From an uncultured Ruminococcus sp. (GTDB taxonomy: Bacteria > Bacillota > Clostridia > Oscillospirales > Acutalibacteraceae), in contig CADCCP010000001.1 in the NCBI GenBank assembly GCA_902800005.1, positions 1 through 64,000 of the forward strand: 64,000 nt of DNA, in the 5' to 3' direction. Below, one piece after another: positions 16,404 to 24,623 of the stretch. The translations under genes were made by a program, and so were the position numbers. Each line of letters starts with the position of its first letter. Within the stretch, counting starts at the first letter, position 1. The notes below the pieces were generated by a model that was not told where the DNA came from, did no database searches, and worked only from the letters and a program-made list of their open reading frames with translations.

Positions 16404-17276
16404 TTAATTGCTGATGATTTTATATGAATTTGGTCGGCGGTCACGGAATAATCCCCAACTTGTGCGTAAATCGTGTATTTCATTCAAGTCAAATTCATGT
16501 GAGATGATACATTCACTTTCACGGTCAGCCGATACCACGACTTCACCTGTTTCGTCCGTGATGAATGACGAACCGTAGAATTTCAGTGAAGATGATTGAT
16601 AGTTATTTTCGGCAGACGGCGTAACTGTTTCAATGCCGACACGATTGGCAGCAATAACGGGTGTGATATTGCAGGCAGCGTGTCCCTGCATACATCTTCT
16701 CCAATGCGGCATACTATCCACTTCCAAAATGGGTTCTGAGCCTATTGCCGTAGGGTAAAACAATATATCCGCCCCCTGCAAAGCCATGCACCTTGCACTC
16801 TCCGGAAACCACTGATCCCAGCATATCCCTACACCGATACAGCCGAATTTCGTATTCCATGCTTTAAAGCCTGTATCACCGGGGGTAAAGTAAAATTTCT
16901 CCTGATAGAAATGATCGTCAGGTATGTGTGTTTTTCTGTAAATCCCCAAAACTTCACCGTCGGCATCTATCATGGCAACGGTATTATAAAATGTATTGCC
17001 GTACTTTTCATAGAAACTTACCGGTATCACAACATTCAATTCCCTTGCAACAGCTTTTAAACGGTTTACAGCAGCATTTTTTTCGACTGTTTCGGCAAGT
17101 TTATAAAAATCGTAATTTCTCTCCTGACAGAAATACAGATTTTCAAACAATTCCGGCAGTAAAATTATATTTGCACCGTCATTTGCTGCCTGACGTACAA
17201 ATTTTTCAGCTTTATCAAGATTTGCCGTGCTGTCCGCTGTCATGGACATCTGCACAGCCGCAACTTTTACTTTCAT
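16404..17276 (-). CDS. aguB: N-carbamoylputrescine amidase
   Basis: 290 aa, nitrilase fold. It hydrolyses N-carbamoylputrescine to putrescine, CO2 and ammonia, the last step of the agmatine route. Catalytic Glu in LLPELFENL, Lys in YRKTHIPDDHF and Cys in GVGICWDQWFPE are all present; DQWFPE is typical of AguB. The start at 17276 follows AAAGGAGTG; an upstream in-frame start would lie inside the intergenic region. It is the second gene after aguA, with 14 bp between them, so the two steps are co-expressed. Confidence 0.95.
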   Translation of the reverse strand: MKVKVAAVQMSMTADSTANLDKAEKFVRQAANDGANIILLPELFENLYFCQERNYDFYKLAETVEKNAAVNRLKAVARELNVVIPVSFYEKYGNTFYNTVAMIDADGEVLGIYRKTHIPDDHFYQEKFYFTPGDTGFKAWNTKFGCIGVGICWDQWFPESARCMALQGADILFYPTAIGSEPILEVDSMPHWRRCMQGHAACNITPVIAANRVGIETVTPSAENNYQSSSLKFYGSSFITDETGEVVVSADRESECIISHEFDLNEIHDLRTSWGLFRDRRPNSYKIISN

Positions 17277-17290
17277 ATATAAACACTCCT

Positions 17291-18382
17291 TTAAAATTTC
17301 GGTATCTGCTGGGTGATACAATGGATATTTCCACCACCTATTAAAATATCTCTCGCATAAATGCCCGCAACTTTTCTTGTCGGGAAAAGGCTTTGCAAGA
17401 TTTCAACGGCTTTCTTGTCATTTTCGTCATTGAACTGAGGACATATTATATGACCGTTTGATATATAAAAATTCACATATGATGCTGCTAATCTTTCATT
17501 CGGTGTACGGGTGGGTTCACCGTTCATATCGTCCAAGCCTTCACATTCTTCTTCCGTTATAGTGACGGGCTTCGGCAAGGGCAATTTATGCACATTTATC
17601 TTTCTGCCCTTTGCATCTGTCGAATTTTCGAGTATCTCCAAACAGCTTTTTGACATCTCATACTGAGGATCACTTTCATCATCTGTCCATGCAAGCACTA
17701 CATTACACGGTGATGTGAATGCACATATATTATCAACGTGTTCATTCGTTTCATCATTGTAAATGCCTGACTTTAACCAAATGACTTTTTTTATGCCCAA
17801 AGTCTTTTTCAGCATATCTTCAATTTCACTTTTAGTCATATCGGGATTCCGTCCCTTACTCAATAAACAAGCCTCTGTTGTAATGAGAGTTCCCTCTCCG
17901 TCAGTATGGATAGAACCGCCCTCTAAAATGAAATCCCTGAAATCGTAGGTATCAACATCCAGAACATCACATAATTTTCTTGCCATTTTATTATCCTTGT
18001 CCCATGGAAAATACAAGCCGTCAACAAGTCCGCCCCATGCATTGAACCCCCAGTCTATGCCACGAATGGTATTACCATTGGTTACAAATGTCGGTGCAAC
18101 GTCCCTTGCCCAAGAGTCGTCCGACTCCATTTCAATGACCTTCACGCTGTCGGGCAACATTGACCTTGCACTGTCATAGTCATCATACCTTGCACACACA
18201 ATTACTTTCTCCGAAAGCGAGATAGTTTCAATGACTTCACGGAAAGCCTTTCTTGCGGCATAAGCCCCGTATTGCCAAGAATCACGCCTATGTGGGAATA
18301 TCATTATACAGCCGTAATGCTCCGAAAATTCCGCCGGCATATAAAATCCGTCATCTGTCGGAAATGTCTTTAATATCTTCAT
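17291..18382 (-). CDS. aguA: Agmatine deiminase
   Basis: 363 aa. It converts agmatine to N-carbamoylputrescine and ammonia. Family signatures: PAEFSEHYGCIMIFPHR, the DDSWARDVAPTF segment, ILEGGSIHTDGEGT, NEHVDN and the catalytic Cys in GGGNIHCIT near the C-terminus. The start ATG at 18382 is set by AAAGGAA 8 bp upstream; the ATG at 18391 is too close to that site. No arginine decarboxylase gene is in the window, so agmatine may come from elsewhere in the genome or the environment. Confidence 0.96.
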   Translation of the reverse strand: MKILKTFPTDDGFYMPAEFSEHYGCIMIFPHRRDSWQYGAYAARKAFREVIETISLSEKVIVCARYDDYDSARSMLPDSVKVIEMESDDSWARDVAPTFVTNGNTIRGIDWGFNAWGGLVDGLYFPWDKDNKMARKLCDVLDVDTYDFRDFILEGGSIHTDGEGTLITTEACLLSKGRNPDMTKSEIEDMLKKTLGIKKVIWLKSGIYNDETNEHVDNICAFTSPCNVVLAWTDDESDPQYEMSKSCLEILENSTDAKGRKINVHKLPLPKPVTITEEECEGLDDMNGEPTRTPNERLAASYVNFYISNGHIICPQFNDENDKKAVEILQSLFPTRKVAGIYARDILIGGGNIHCITQQIPKF

Positions 18383-18440
18383 GCACTTCATTCCTTTGAT
18401 TTTTATGTTATGATTATAGCATATTTTTTTTATTTGCACA

Positions 18441-18541
18441 ACAAAAAAAGCCCTGCATTTTTTTATGCAGAGCTGAAATTTCATTCGGCAGCTTTCAGTC
18501 AAGCCGTCTTACAGCAGATATATTATACTCTTTCCGCCGCT
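18441..18541 (-). ncRNA. Candidate small RNA upstream of aguA
   Basis: On the minus strand TTGCAA (18576-18571) and TATAAT (18553-18548), 17 bp apart, predict a transcript from about 18541. It would end at a hairpin with T-run (AGCTCTGCAT/ATGCAGGGCT, then seven T at about 18450-18443), giving about 100 nt. An alternative CTGAAA/TTTCAG pairing competes with the terminator arm. A separate promoter for aguA (TTGTGC-17-TATAAT) lies just downstream, so this could be a free small RNA or an attenuated leader. No known family was recognised. Confidence 0.4.
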
Positions 18542-18706
18542 GGTAATATTATATTCATATTTACAGGAAATTGCAAGCATTTTTACCGAAAAAATATGCC
18601 GAAATTTGTAAACTTTCAACGAAGATTTTTAGATATAAAATTTCATGCAGTCATTTTTGAAATCATGCGTATATGAAAGTAAAGATATTTAAAGGGGGGT
18701 TAAAAA
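18542..18706. other. Intergenic upstream of the ECF-type sigma gene
   Basis: AT-rich, with no gene recognised. It holds the minus-strand small-RNA promoter (18548-18576) and presumably the sigma-factor promoter; TTGTAAACTTTC near 18607 may be an ECF-type -35, which is only a guess. Confidence 0.3.
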
Positions 18707-19246
18707 ACGGACAGATATAAAAAACTTGCACACCGTCTGAAAAAAGGTGATGAAAGTGCATTGTCGGAGATAATAGGAGAGTTCACGCCTTTTGTGGCAA
18801 CTATCATACGCAATATTGCCAACGGACAACTTACACCTGAAGATATTGAAGAAGTTGTAACAGATGTGTTTGTGACTTTATGGAGAAATGCGGATAAACT
18901 TGAAACAGATATGTTAAAGCCGTATATCATCTGCATAACAAAAAGCCGTGCAAAAGACAGGCTGAGAAAATTGAAAAACAATATTATCGGTTCAGGGGAC
19001 GTTCCTGCACAGGCAAATGTATTTGACGAGTGCGAAAACAGCGATTTGTACAAGGCACTTCAAGAAGAAGTCTGCAACATTCCCGAACCCGACAGGGAAA
19101 TTTTAGTGAGATATTATTATTACTATCAGTCGGTGGGGAAAATTTCGGAAGTTATGAATATCAATGCCGGTACGGTCAGGTCAAAGCTGCACCGTACAAG
19201 ACAAAAATTAAAAAAAGCACTTACAGACAGGGGGTACAGTTTATGA
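18707..19246 (+). CDS. ECF-type sigma-70 factor (start codon unclear)
   Basis: About 179 aa. Region 2 (RLKKGDESALSEIIGEFTPF, then EDIEEVVTDVFVTLWRN) and region 4 (EPDREILVRYYYY ... INAGTVRSKLHRTRQKLKKA) are both complete, so it should bind RNA polymerase core. Family similarity begins near YKKLAHRL at 18716. The first in-frame ATG/GTG/TTG is only the TTG at 18761, inside region 2. An in-frame TAA lies at 18701, and an ACG follows AAAGGGGGG at perfect spacing (18707), where an ATG would be expected. It overlaps its partner gene by 4 bp (ATGA). Confidence 0.78.
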   Translation, partial: TDRYKKLAHRLKKGDESALSEIIGEFTPFVATIIRNIANGQLTPEDIEEVVTDVFVTLWRNADKLETDMLKPYIICITKSRAKDRLRKLKNNIIGSGDVPAQANVFDECENSDLYKALQEEVCNIPEPDREILVRYYYYYQSVGKISEVMNINAGTVRSKLHRTRQKLKKALTDRGYSL

Positions 19247-20013
19247 TTTACAGAAAAAACAATATTTTTGATAAAGTGAGAAATGATTATGATATACCCG
19301 TTGAAAGTGTTGCAGAGGTGTGTGAAATGGACATTGGAAGGATAAAGAAAAATGTGTTTGATGAGATAGGCGTAAAGTCTAAAAAGGTATATCACAAAAA
19401 GCGTGTTTTTATTATAATTGCGGCAGCTTTGACAGTCGGTGCAGTGGGGGTTATTTCCGTGAACGGTTCAAAGCCTGTTCCGAGAGAGATACATCAGCTT
19501 GAATCAGATGAATATTTTGAATGGACAGAGAAAAATTCTAAAATTCCGAGAGTGCTGAATGTTCCCATGCCGTCAGACGAGGAAAAAGCTGTCATTGACA
19601 AAATTCAAGATGAATATGTTGATATTTACAAGACCGCCCTGCAAAAATATTCCGCTGCCCTTGACACGCATGAAGCACAGTTTAAAGCGGAAGAAGATGT
19701 TGTAAAAAGTCTTTTTGAAAGAACAATGTCAATTTTTAAAAAATGTGGTTACGGCACGTTTGATGAAAATGATGATATTATGCAAATTATAAATATCTGC
19801 TGTAATGCTGCGGAAAATCAAAAAATAACTTTGGAAGAAAAAACCACACTGAAATTCTTTTTAAAACAAGTATCCGATATTGACGATAAATATATCCGTG
19901 AAAAAATCGACTTGACTTTCATACCTGTTATTGACAGATATACAGGCTACTCTTATGAGAAAGACAAATATTATATTTACCCTGTTGAAATATCGGATAG
20001 TGAATCTTCTTAA
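19243..20013 (+). CDS. Single-pass membrane protein paired with the sigma factor (putative anti-sigma)
   Basis: 256 aa. The ATG at 19243 overlaps the sigma-gene stop, so the two are translationally coupled. A cytosolic N-terminal part of about 55 residues (VRNDYDIPVESVAEVCEMDI) is followed by one membrane helix (VFIIIAAALTVGAVGVISV) and an extracytoplasmic helical domain of about 180 residues. This layout matches anti-sigma factors that hold an ECF sigma at the membrane. No named anti-sigma domain was recognised, so the role rests on coupling and topology. Confidence 0.6.
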   Translation: MIYRKNNIFDKVRNDYDIPVESVAEVCEMDIGRIKKNVFDEIGVKSKKVYHKKRVFIIIAAALTVGAVGVISVNGSKPVPREIHQLESDEYFEWTEKNSKIPRVLNVPMPSDEEKAVIDKIQDEYVDIYKTALQKYSAALDTHEAQFKAEEDVVKSLFERTMSIFKKCGYGTFDENDDIMQIINICCNAAENQKITLEEKTTLKFFLKQVSDIDDKYIREKIDLTFIPVIDRYTGYSYEKDKYYIYPVEISDSESS

Positions 20014-20043
20014 CAAGAATTATAGCAAAATAAATAAAAACTA

Positions 20044-20072
20044 TTGATATTTGTTGATATATGTGGTATAAT
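20044..20072 (+). promoter_or_regulatory. Promoter of the first CAP-domain gene
   Basis: TTGATA (20044-20049) and TATAAT (20067-20072) with 17-bp spacing; the start codon at 20107 has AAGGAG upstream. Confidence 0.65.
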
Positions 20073-20106
20073 ACTTACAAATAAATTTTTATAAGGAGTG
20101 TTTCCA

Positions 20107-20868
20107 ATGAACTTTTTTAAGAAATGTATTTGTGTAGTGATGACGCTGGCGATGGCTTCCAGCGTGGCGATCACTTCCTATGCGGCTGCACCCGCTCAGA
20201 ACACCACAAGCACAAGTGCAAGCACGACCGTGAAAAAGACTACCGCACCTACAAAGGTCGCTCTCAACAAGACTTCCGCCACTCTCGTTAAGGGCAAGTC
20301 CTTGACTCTCAAGGCTACTCTTACGCCTGCAAAAGCTACTACAAAATTGTCATGGTCAAGCAGTGATACAAAAGTTGCAACTGTCAACCAAAGCGGCAAA
20401 GTGACGGCTGTTAAAAAGGGTACGGCTACCATTACTGTCAAAACTTCCAACGGCAAAAAGGCGACTTGTAAAGTTACTGTTATTACACAGAATGAAGCTC
20501 TTGAAAATGAAGTTATAAAGCTCGTCAATGCCGAGAGAACAAAGAGAGGTCTGAGCAAACTCACGACTAATTCAAAGATGGCTGCCGCAAGCGACAAGAG
20601 AGCTAAAGAGATCTCTACAAAATTCTCGCACACCCGTCCCAACGGTAAATCCTGCTTTACGGTATTTGCTGAGTACGGAATAAAAACAGATTATGCAGGT
20701 GAGAATATTGCCTACAATTACAGCTCCGCCGCTAAAGATGTTGTCAATATGTGGATGAACTCACCGGGACACAAAGACAATATCCTCAACTCCAAATTCA
20801 AGACCATAGGTGTAGGTCTCTATGTAAAAGAAGGTCGCTATTACTGGGTACAGCTTTTCAATTCGTAA
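20107..20868 (+). CDS. Secreted Big_2 / CAP-domain protein, copy 1
   Basis: 253 aa. Signal peptide to about residue 27 (SVAITSYAAA), a Thr-rich spacer, a bacterial Ig-like Big_2 domain (about 45-122; VALNKTSATLVKGKSLTL, WSSSDTKVATV) and a CAP/SCP domain (about 127-253; LVNAERTKRGL, FSHTRPNG, GENIAYNY, SPGHKDNILN). CAP domains of this YkwD type are extracellular; some bind lipids or cell wall, and no catalytic role is proven. A paralogue follows directly, a likely tandem duplication. Confidence 0.9.
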   Translation: MNFFKKCICVVMTLAMASSVAITSYAAAPAQNTTSTSASTTVKKTTAPTKVALNKTSATLVKGKSLTLKATLTPAKATTKLSWSSSDTKVATVNQSGKVTAVKKGTATITVKTSNGKKATCKVTVITQNEALENEVIKLVNAERTKRGLSKLTTNSKMAAASDKRAKEISTKFSHTRPNGKSCFTVFAEYGIKTDYAGENIAYNYSSAAKDVVNMWMNSPGHKDNILNSKFKTIGVGLYVKEGRYYWVQLFNS

Positions 20869-20885
20869 TTTTTTTGATGACAAAA

Positions 20886-20927
20886 AACAATGTCCGAAAT
20901 GTGTGTTTCGGGCATTGTTATTTTTTT
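20886..20927 (+). terminator. Intrinsic terminator after CAP copy 1
   Basis: A 14-bp stem with one G-T wobble (AACAATGTCCGAAA/TTTCGGGCATTGTT) is followed by seven T. Confidence 0.9.
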
Positions 20928-21094
20928 ATGACTTCCCGACTGCATTAATAAAACAATCGTGACGATTTATGATACAATAAGTTTCATTTGCAATTTAACT
21001 TATCAATAAAATTTTTACAAAAGCATTGATTTTTGTTTGGAATTTATAGTATAATATGTACAAAGAATATGCACTTAGAGGAGATGTATACATA

Positions 21095-21847
21095 ATGAAA
21101 CGCTTTAGGAAAGTTGTCTGCATAGCAATGACACTTGTGTTGGCTCAGAGCATTTCAGTGTCATCTTATGCGGCAAATATCAAAGTTGTTCCTGTTCGGA
21201 CAGTTACCACAGGTACCGCCTCCGCTAAAAAAATTGTTTCAAAACTCAATCTCAATAAAACATCTGTAAAACTTATCGTCGGAAAAACTATCACTCTCAA
21301 AGCTGCACTCTCAACAGACGGAATGCCAAAGGTCACATGGACTAGCAGCAATAAAAAAGTTGTCACAGTTGACGGCAGCGGAAAAGTAAAGGCTATCGGA
21401 AAAGGTACAGCAAACATCACAGCAAGGACTTCAGACGGTAAAAGTGCCGTCTGTACAGTAAGTGTCATTACTCAGAATGAGGCTTATATTGAAGAGGTCA
21501 TACGGCTCGTCAATTCGGAGAGAACAAAAAGAGGTCTTAACAAACTCGCCGTAAACAGCAGACTTTCGGCTGCTGCTCAGAAACGTGCAGGCGAAACCGA
21601 AAGAAAGCTGTCCCATACACGACCTGACGGTACATCATTTTCTACTGTTCTTACGGAATATAAGATCAAATACACCGTTACGGGCGAGAATATCGCTTAT
21701 AACTATTACACCGCTGATGAAGCAATGGAAGGTCTTATGGACTCCAAAGGACACAGGGACAATATCCTCAATAAGAGATTCAAAAATATCGGTGTAGGTC
21801 TTTATGAAAAGGACGGATACAAATACCTTGTACAGTTATTTACATAA
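21095..21847 (+). CDS. Secreted Big_2 / CAP-domain protein, copy 2
   Basis: 250 aa, same architecture as its neighbour: signal peptide (SISVSSYAA), Big_2 domain (LNLNKTSVKLIVGKTITLKA, WTSSNKKVVTV) and CAP domain (LVNSERTKRGL, LSHTRPDG, GENIAYNY, SKGHRDNILN). The ATG at 21095 follows AGAGGAGA. It has a separate promoter (TATAAT near 21050) and terminator, so the two copies can be regulated independently. The spacer before Big_2 differs from copy 1. Confidence 0.9.
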   Translation: MKRFRKVVCIAMTLVLAQSISVSSYAANIKVVPVRTVTTGTASAKKIVSKLNLNKTSVKLIVGKTITLKAALSTDGMPKVTWTSSNKKVVTVDGSGKVKAIGKGTANITARTSDGKSAVCTVSVITQNEAYIEEVIRLVNSERTKRGLNKLAVNSRLSAAAQKRAGETERKLSHTRPDGTSFSTVLTEYKIKYTVTGENIAYNYYTADEAMEGLMDSKGHRDNILNKRFKNIGVGLYEKDGYKYLVQLFT

Positions 21848-21871
21848 TATTCATCTCAGGAAAATATAAAA

Positions 21872-21900
21872 AACTGCTGTCTTTGCAGACAGCAGTTTTT
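21872..21900. terminator. Bidirectional intrinsic terminator
   Basis: The perfect 11-bp stem AACTGCTGTCT/AGACAGCAGTT with TTGC loop and A/T flanks lies between convergent genes. Confidence 0.9.
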
Positions 21901-21905
21901 GTCTT

Positions 21906-22700
21906 TTACGAGAAGTTCTTGACCGTGACAGAGGAAAATTTGATATAATTCTCATTTGTATAGATGAAAAATTCTATTGTTTTGGAAAGATCGACTTTAT
22001 ATCTGAGTGTCACATAATCATTGTAGATGTGTTCGGATTCGGGTTCACCGTACTGTTCCTTGATCTTTTCCGGCGTTACATCCAAATCAAAAGAAAAGTT
22101 TCCCGGCATTATTACTGCCATTTCTTCACTCAGCTTGATCTCGATAGAGCCTATCTTGCATTCTTCATAGTCCTTCGGTTTGTTAGACGGATTCCAAAGC
22201 TGTGTACTGATGACTTTGCCGTCCTCATTTTTCCATTCCATGCTGCGACTGTATGTTTCGGGGGATAACTCACCGTCACGGTTCAGATAATATCCGTTGT
22301 CCTCCAACTCCGCATAGTCAAACGGGAGCTGATAGACAGTATCATCGATCTTGATCCTGAAGTTAAAAATATCTGCCTCTTCCATAAGATCAATCTCAGA
22401 GCTTTCTTCATCAACGCCTTCTTCATCAGAGCTTTCTGCTTCAGAGACCTCTTTACCGGAGTTTTCATCTGCAGAACTTTTTTTGTCGGATGCTTCGCTG
22501 TCGGAGTTTTCGTCAGCAGAATTTTTATTGTCAGATCTCTCATCTTGTGAGCTTTCATTTTTGGACGGCTGTGTATCTTGTGAAGATTGTACGGAGGGCT
22601 GGGATGCCTGTGACGAATTGCCCGATATTCCGATGTCTGTACAGCCTGTTATATATAATGCGGACAGTGAGAGCAGGATCGCTGCCAATATCTTCTTCAT
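21906..22700 (-). CDS. Acidic-linker lipoprotein
   Basis: 264 aa from the ATG at 22700 (GAGGA upstream). Signal peptide and lipobox (ALYITGC) give a membrane-anchored extracellular protein. Residues about 28-105 are Ser/Glu/Asp/Asn-rich repeats (ENSDSEASDKKSSADENS type), a stalk similar to those of other lipoproteins here. The C-terminal domain of about 155 residues (FRIKIDDTVYQLPFDYAEL ... IKEQYGEPESEHIYND) is beta-rich and not assigned to a family. Confidence 0.72.
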   Translation of the reverse strand: MKKILAAILLSLSALYITGCTDIGISGNSSQASQPSVQSSQDTQPSKNESSQDERSDNKNSADENSDSEASDKKSSADENSGKEVSEAESSDEEGVDEESSEIDLMEEADIFNFRIKIDDTVYQLPFDYAELEDNGYYLNRDGELSPETYSRSMEWKNEDGKVISTQLWNPSNKPKDYEECKIGSIEIKLSEEMAVIMPGNFSFDLDVTPEKIKEQYGEPESEHIYNDYVTLRYKVDLSKTIEFFIYTNENYIKFSSVTVKNFS

Positions 22701-22880
22701 CTTTATCATTCCTCGATTTATATTTTGCAGTAACACATTTCATTTTACCGCATACAGCTACCATAAGTCAATATCTTTTATAAAAATTTCATGTGTCATC
22801 ATCGAAAAAATTTGGAATTTATATTTTGCTTTTGCAATATATTTGTTACTGTAGATCGGTATCTCCGAAAATTGAACAAA

Positions 22881-22915
22881 AAAATGCCCCCGCACAGACA
22901 TTATGTGCGGAAGCA
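22881..22915 (-). terminator. Intrinsic terminator of the zinc-AbrB gene
   Basis: The stem CCGCACA/TGTGCGG is followed on the minus strand by GGGGCATTTTTTT. Confidence 0.85.
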
Positions 22916-22922
22916 ATAAAAT

Positions 22923-23165
22923 CTATTTTTTCAGGTCTTCCATGCAATTAAGACATACAGATTGATTTTTGTACTCAATAAGATTATCGTGTGATTTGCA
23001 GAAGATACACGCCGGACGATATTTTTTGATAATGATCGTATCGTTATCAAGGAAGAATTCTACCGAGTCCTCACCGTTCACGATCCCAAGTTCCTTTCTT
23101 ATATCCGACGGCAAAACCAACCTTCCCAATTTGTCAACGGGTCTGACACAACCAACAGCTCTCAT
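22923..23165 (-). CDS. AbrB-family regulator with C-terminal zinc finger
   Basis: 80 aa. The N-terminal 45 residues are the AbrB DNA-binding fold close to AbrB/SpoVT (RAVGCVRPVDKLGRLVLPSD, IRKELGI). The C-terminus has two CxxC pairs (PACIFCKSH and SVCLNCMED), which should bind one zinc and replace the usual AbrB multimerisation domain. The ATG at 23165 follows a strong GGAGGTG site. Such regulators control transition-state and sporulation genes; spmA-spmB starts 270 bp away on the other strand. Confidence 0.88.
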   Translation of the reverse strand: MRAVGCVRPVDKLGRLVLPSDIRKELGIVNGEDSVEFFLDNDTIIIKKYRPACIFCKSHDNLIEYKNQSVCLNCMEDLKK

Positions 23166-23185
23166 AACAGCACCTCCGTTTTTTT

Positions 23186-23249
23186 AAATATATTTCTTGG
23201 AATATATTTCTCTTTATATTATAATACCTTTATTTGCACTAAATGTCAA
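23186..23249 (-). promoter_or_regulatory. Promoter and 9-bp-arm palindrome of the zinc-AbrB gene
   Basis: On the minus strand TTGACA (23249-23244) and TATTAT (23226-23221) are 17 bp apart. The perfect inverted repeat AAATATATT-6-AATATATTT (23186-23209) lies between promoter and start codon, consistent with autoregulation, as also seen at the other AbrB gene in this window. Confidence 0.65.
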
Positions 23250-23443
23250 GTGTTTTATCCAAAAAAATTGTATTTTAGTGAATAGTGTAAATATCAGGGA
23301 GATTTTGGAAAGACATTGTGTATATTAGACAAATGTTGAACAAACTTCGACATAAAGCGATATTTGCCTTTTCGGGCGAAAAAATGCCGACATGAAAGAT
23401 AAAAAAGTAAAATTGTACGATTGTGACATGAAAGGTGATATAA

Positions 23444-24025
23444 TTGATAGGTTGTGTATGGCTTTTAATGGTTATCGTGGCATTTATATGTGCATTATGT
23501 ACAGGAAACATGGAAAAGTTATCTGAAAGTGCCCTTGACGGTGCAGACAGGGCAGTTGAACTTGTCATATCGATGGGGGGAGTTATGTGTTTGTGGACGG
23601 GCATCATGAAAATTGCAGACAGGGGCGGCATAACAAAGGCGGTATCGAAGTTACTGTCACCTCTGCTTTCGAGGATCATGCCCGACTATGATACGGACAG
23701 TCCTGCCATGAAAGCAGTCGGTGCAAATATTACTGCCAATATGCTCGGTCTTGGCAATGCCGCAACACCATTCGGACTTGCTGCCATGAGGGAAATGCAG
23801 AAACAAAACAGCTCTCCGTCCTTTCCGAACAAAAGCATGATAATGTTTGTTGTGATAAATACAGCTTCCTTACAGCTTATCCCCACCACAGTTGCCGCCC
23901 TGCGGCAGGCGGCAGGAAGCACCGCTCCTTACGAGGTGCTTCCTCACATCTGGGTGACTTCCGTACTTACTCTTGTTTCGGGGATAGTTCTTGCAAAGAT
24001 ATTTGAAAGGGTGAGAGCAGTATGA
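23444..24025 (+). CDS. spmA: Spore maturation protein A
   Basis: 193 aa integral membrane protein of the nucleoside-recognition (Gate) family. Characteristic segments: LDGADRAVELVISMGGVMCLW, DSPAMKAVGANITANMLGLG and NAATPFGLAAM. SpmA works with SpmB in dehydration of the spore core in Bacillus and Clostridium. The start is TTG at 23444 after AAAGGTG. It overlaps spmB by 4 bp. Confidence 0.93.
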   Translation: MIGCVWLLMVIVAFICALCTGNMEKLSESALDGADRAVELVISMGGVMCLWTGIMKIADRGGITKAVSKLLSPLLSRIMPDYDTDSPAMKAVGANITANMLGLGNAATPFGLAAMREMQKQNSSPSFPNKSMIMFVVINTASLQLIPTTVAALRQAAGSTAPYEVLPHIWVTSVLTLVSGIVLAKIFERVRAV

Positions 24026-24531
24026 GTAACTTCATCATACCGTCCGTCATCGTTCTGACGGTGATATACGGAGCATTGAAAAAAGTTGATCTGTTCGAGG
24101 CTTTCACCGATGGGGCAAAAGAAGGTATAGGCTCACTCATCAGTATCGCACCGTCACTGATAGGCTTGGTGACGGCTGTTTCCATGCTTGAAGCATCGGG
24201 ATTCTTTGATGTGCTCACACAGTTGCTTCAACCTGTCTGCACAAAGGCAGGAATACCTGCCGAAGTGCTTCCTCTGGGATTGATGCGTCCGGTCACAGGC
24301 AGCGGTTCGTTTGCACTTCTTGACTCAATAATGCGAAGGTACGGAGCTGACAGCGTGATCGGAAAGACTGCTTCCGTCATGGCAGGTTCTACCGAAACTA
24401 CTTTTTATGCTATCACTGTCTATTTCGGATCTGTCGGCATAAAAAATACTCGCTATACGATACCGGCGGCTCTCACGGCAGATATACTCGGAATGTTCTT
24501 TGCTGTTTTCAGTGTCAGGCTGTTCGGATAG
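24022..24531 (+). CDS. spmB: Spore maturation protein B
   Basis: 169 aa membrane protein, second Gate-domain partner of SpmA. Conserved segments: LFEAFTDGAKEGIGSLISIA, GLMRPVTGSGSFALLD and GSTETTFYAITVYFGSVGI. The ATG at 24022 overlaps the spmA stop, so production of the two subunits is coupled. With spoIIP and gpr elsewhere in the window, it supports a spore-forming host. Confidence 0.94.
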   Translation: MSNFIIPSVIVLTVIYGALKKVDLFEAFTDGAKEGIGSLISIAPSLIGLVTAVSMLEASGFFDVLTQLLQPVCTKAGIPAEVLPLGLMRPVTGSGSFALLDSIMRRYGADSVIGKTASVMAGSTETTFYAITVYFGSVGIKNTRYTIPAALTADILGMFFAVFSVRLFG

Positions 24532-24623
24532 GAAAATCCAAAAAAAATTAAAAAAAATTAGTGCATAAGCAAAAAAAATATGTTATAATAGATCAAAAAG
24601 CATATTTTATGAAAGGTGCGATA

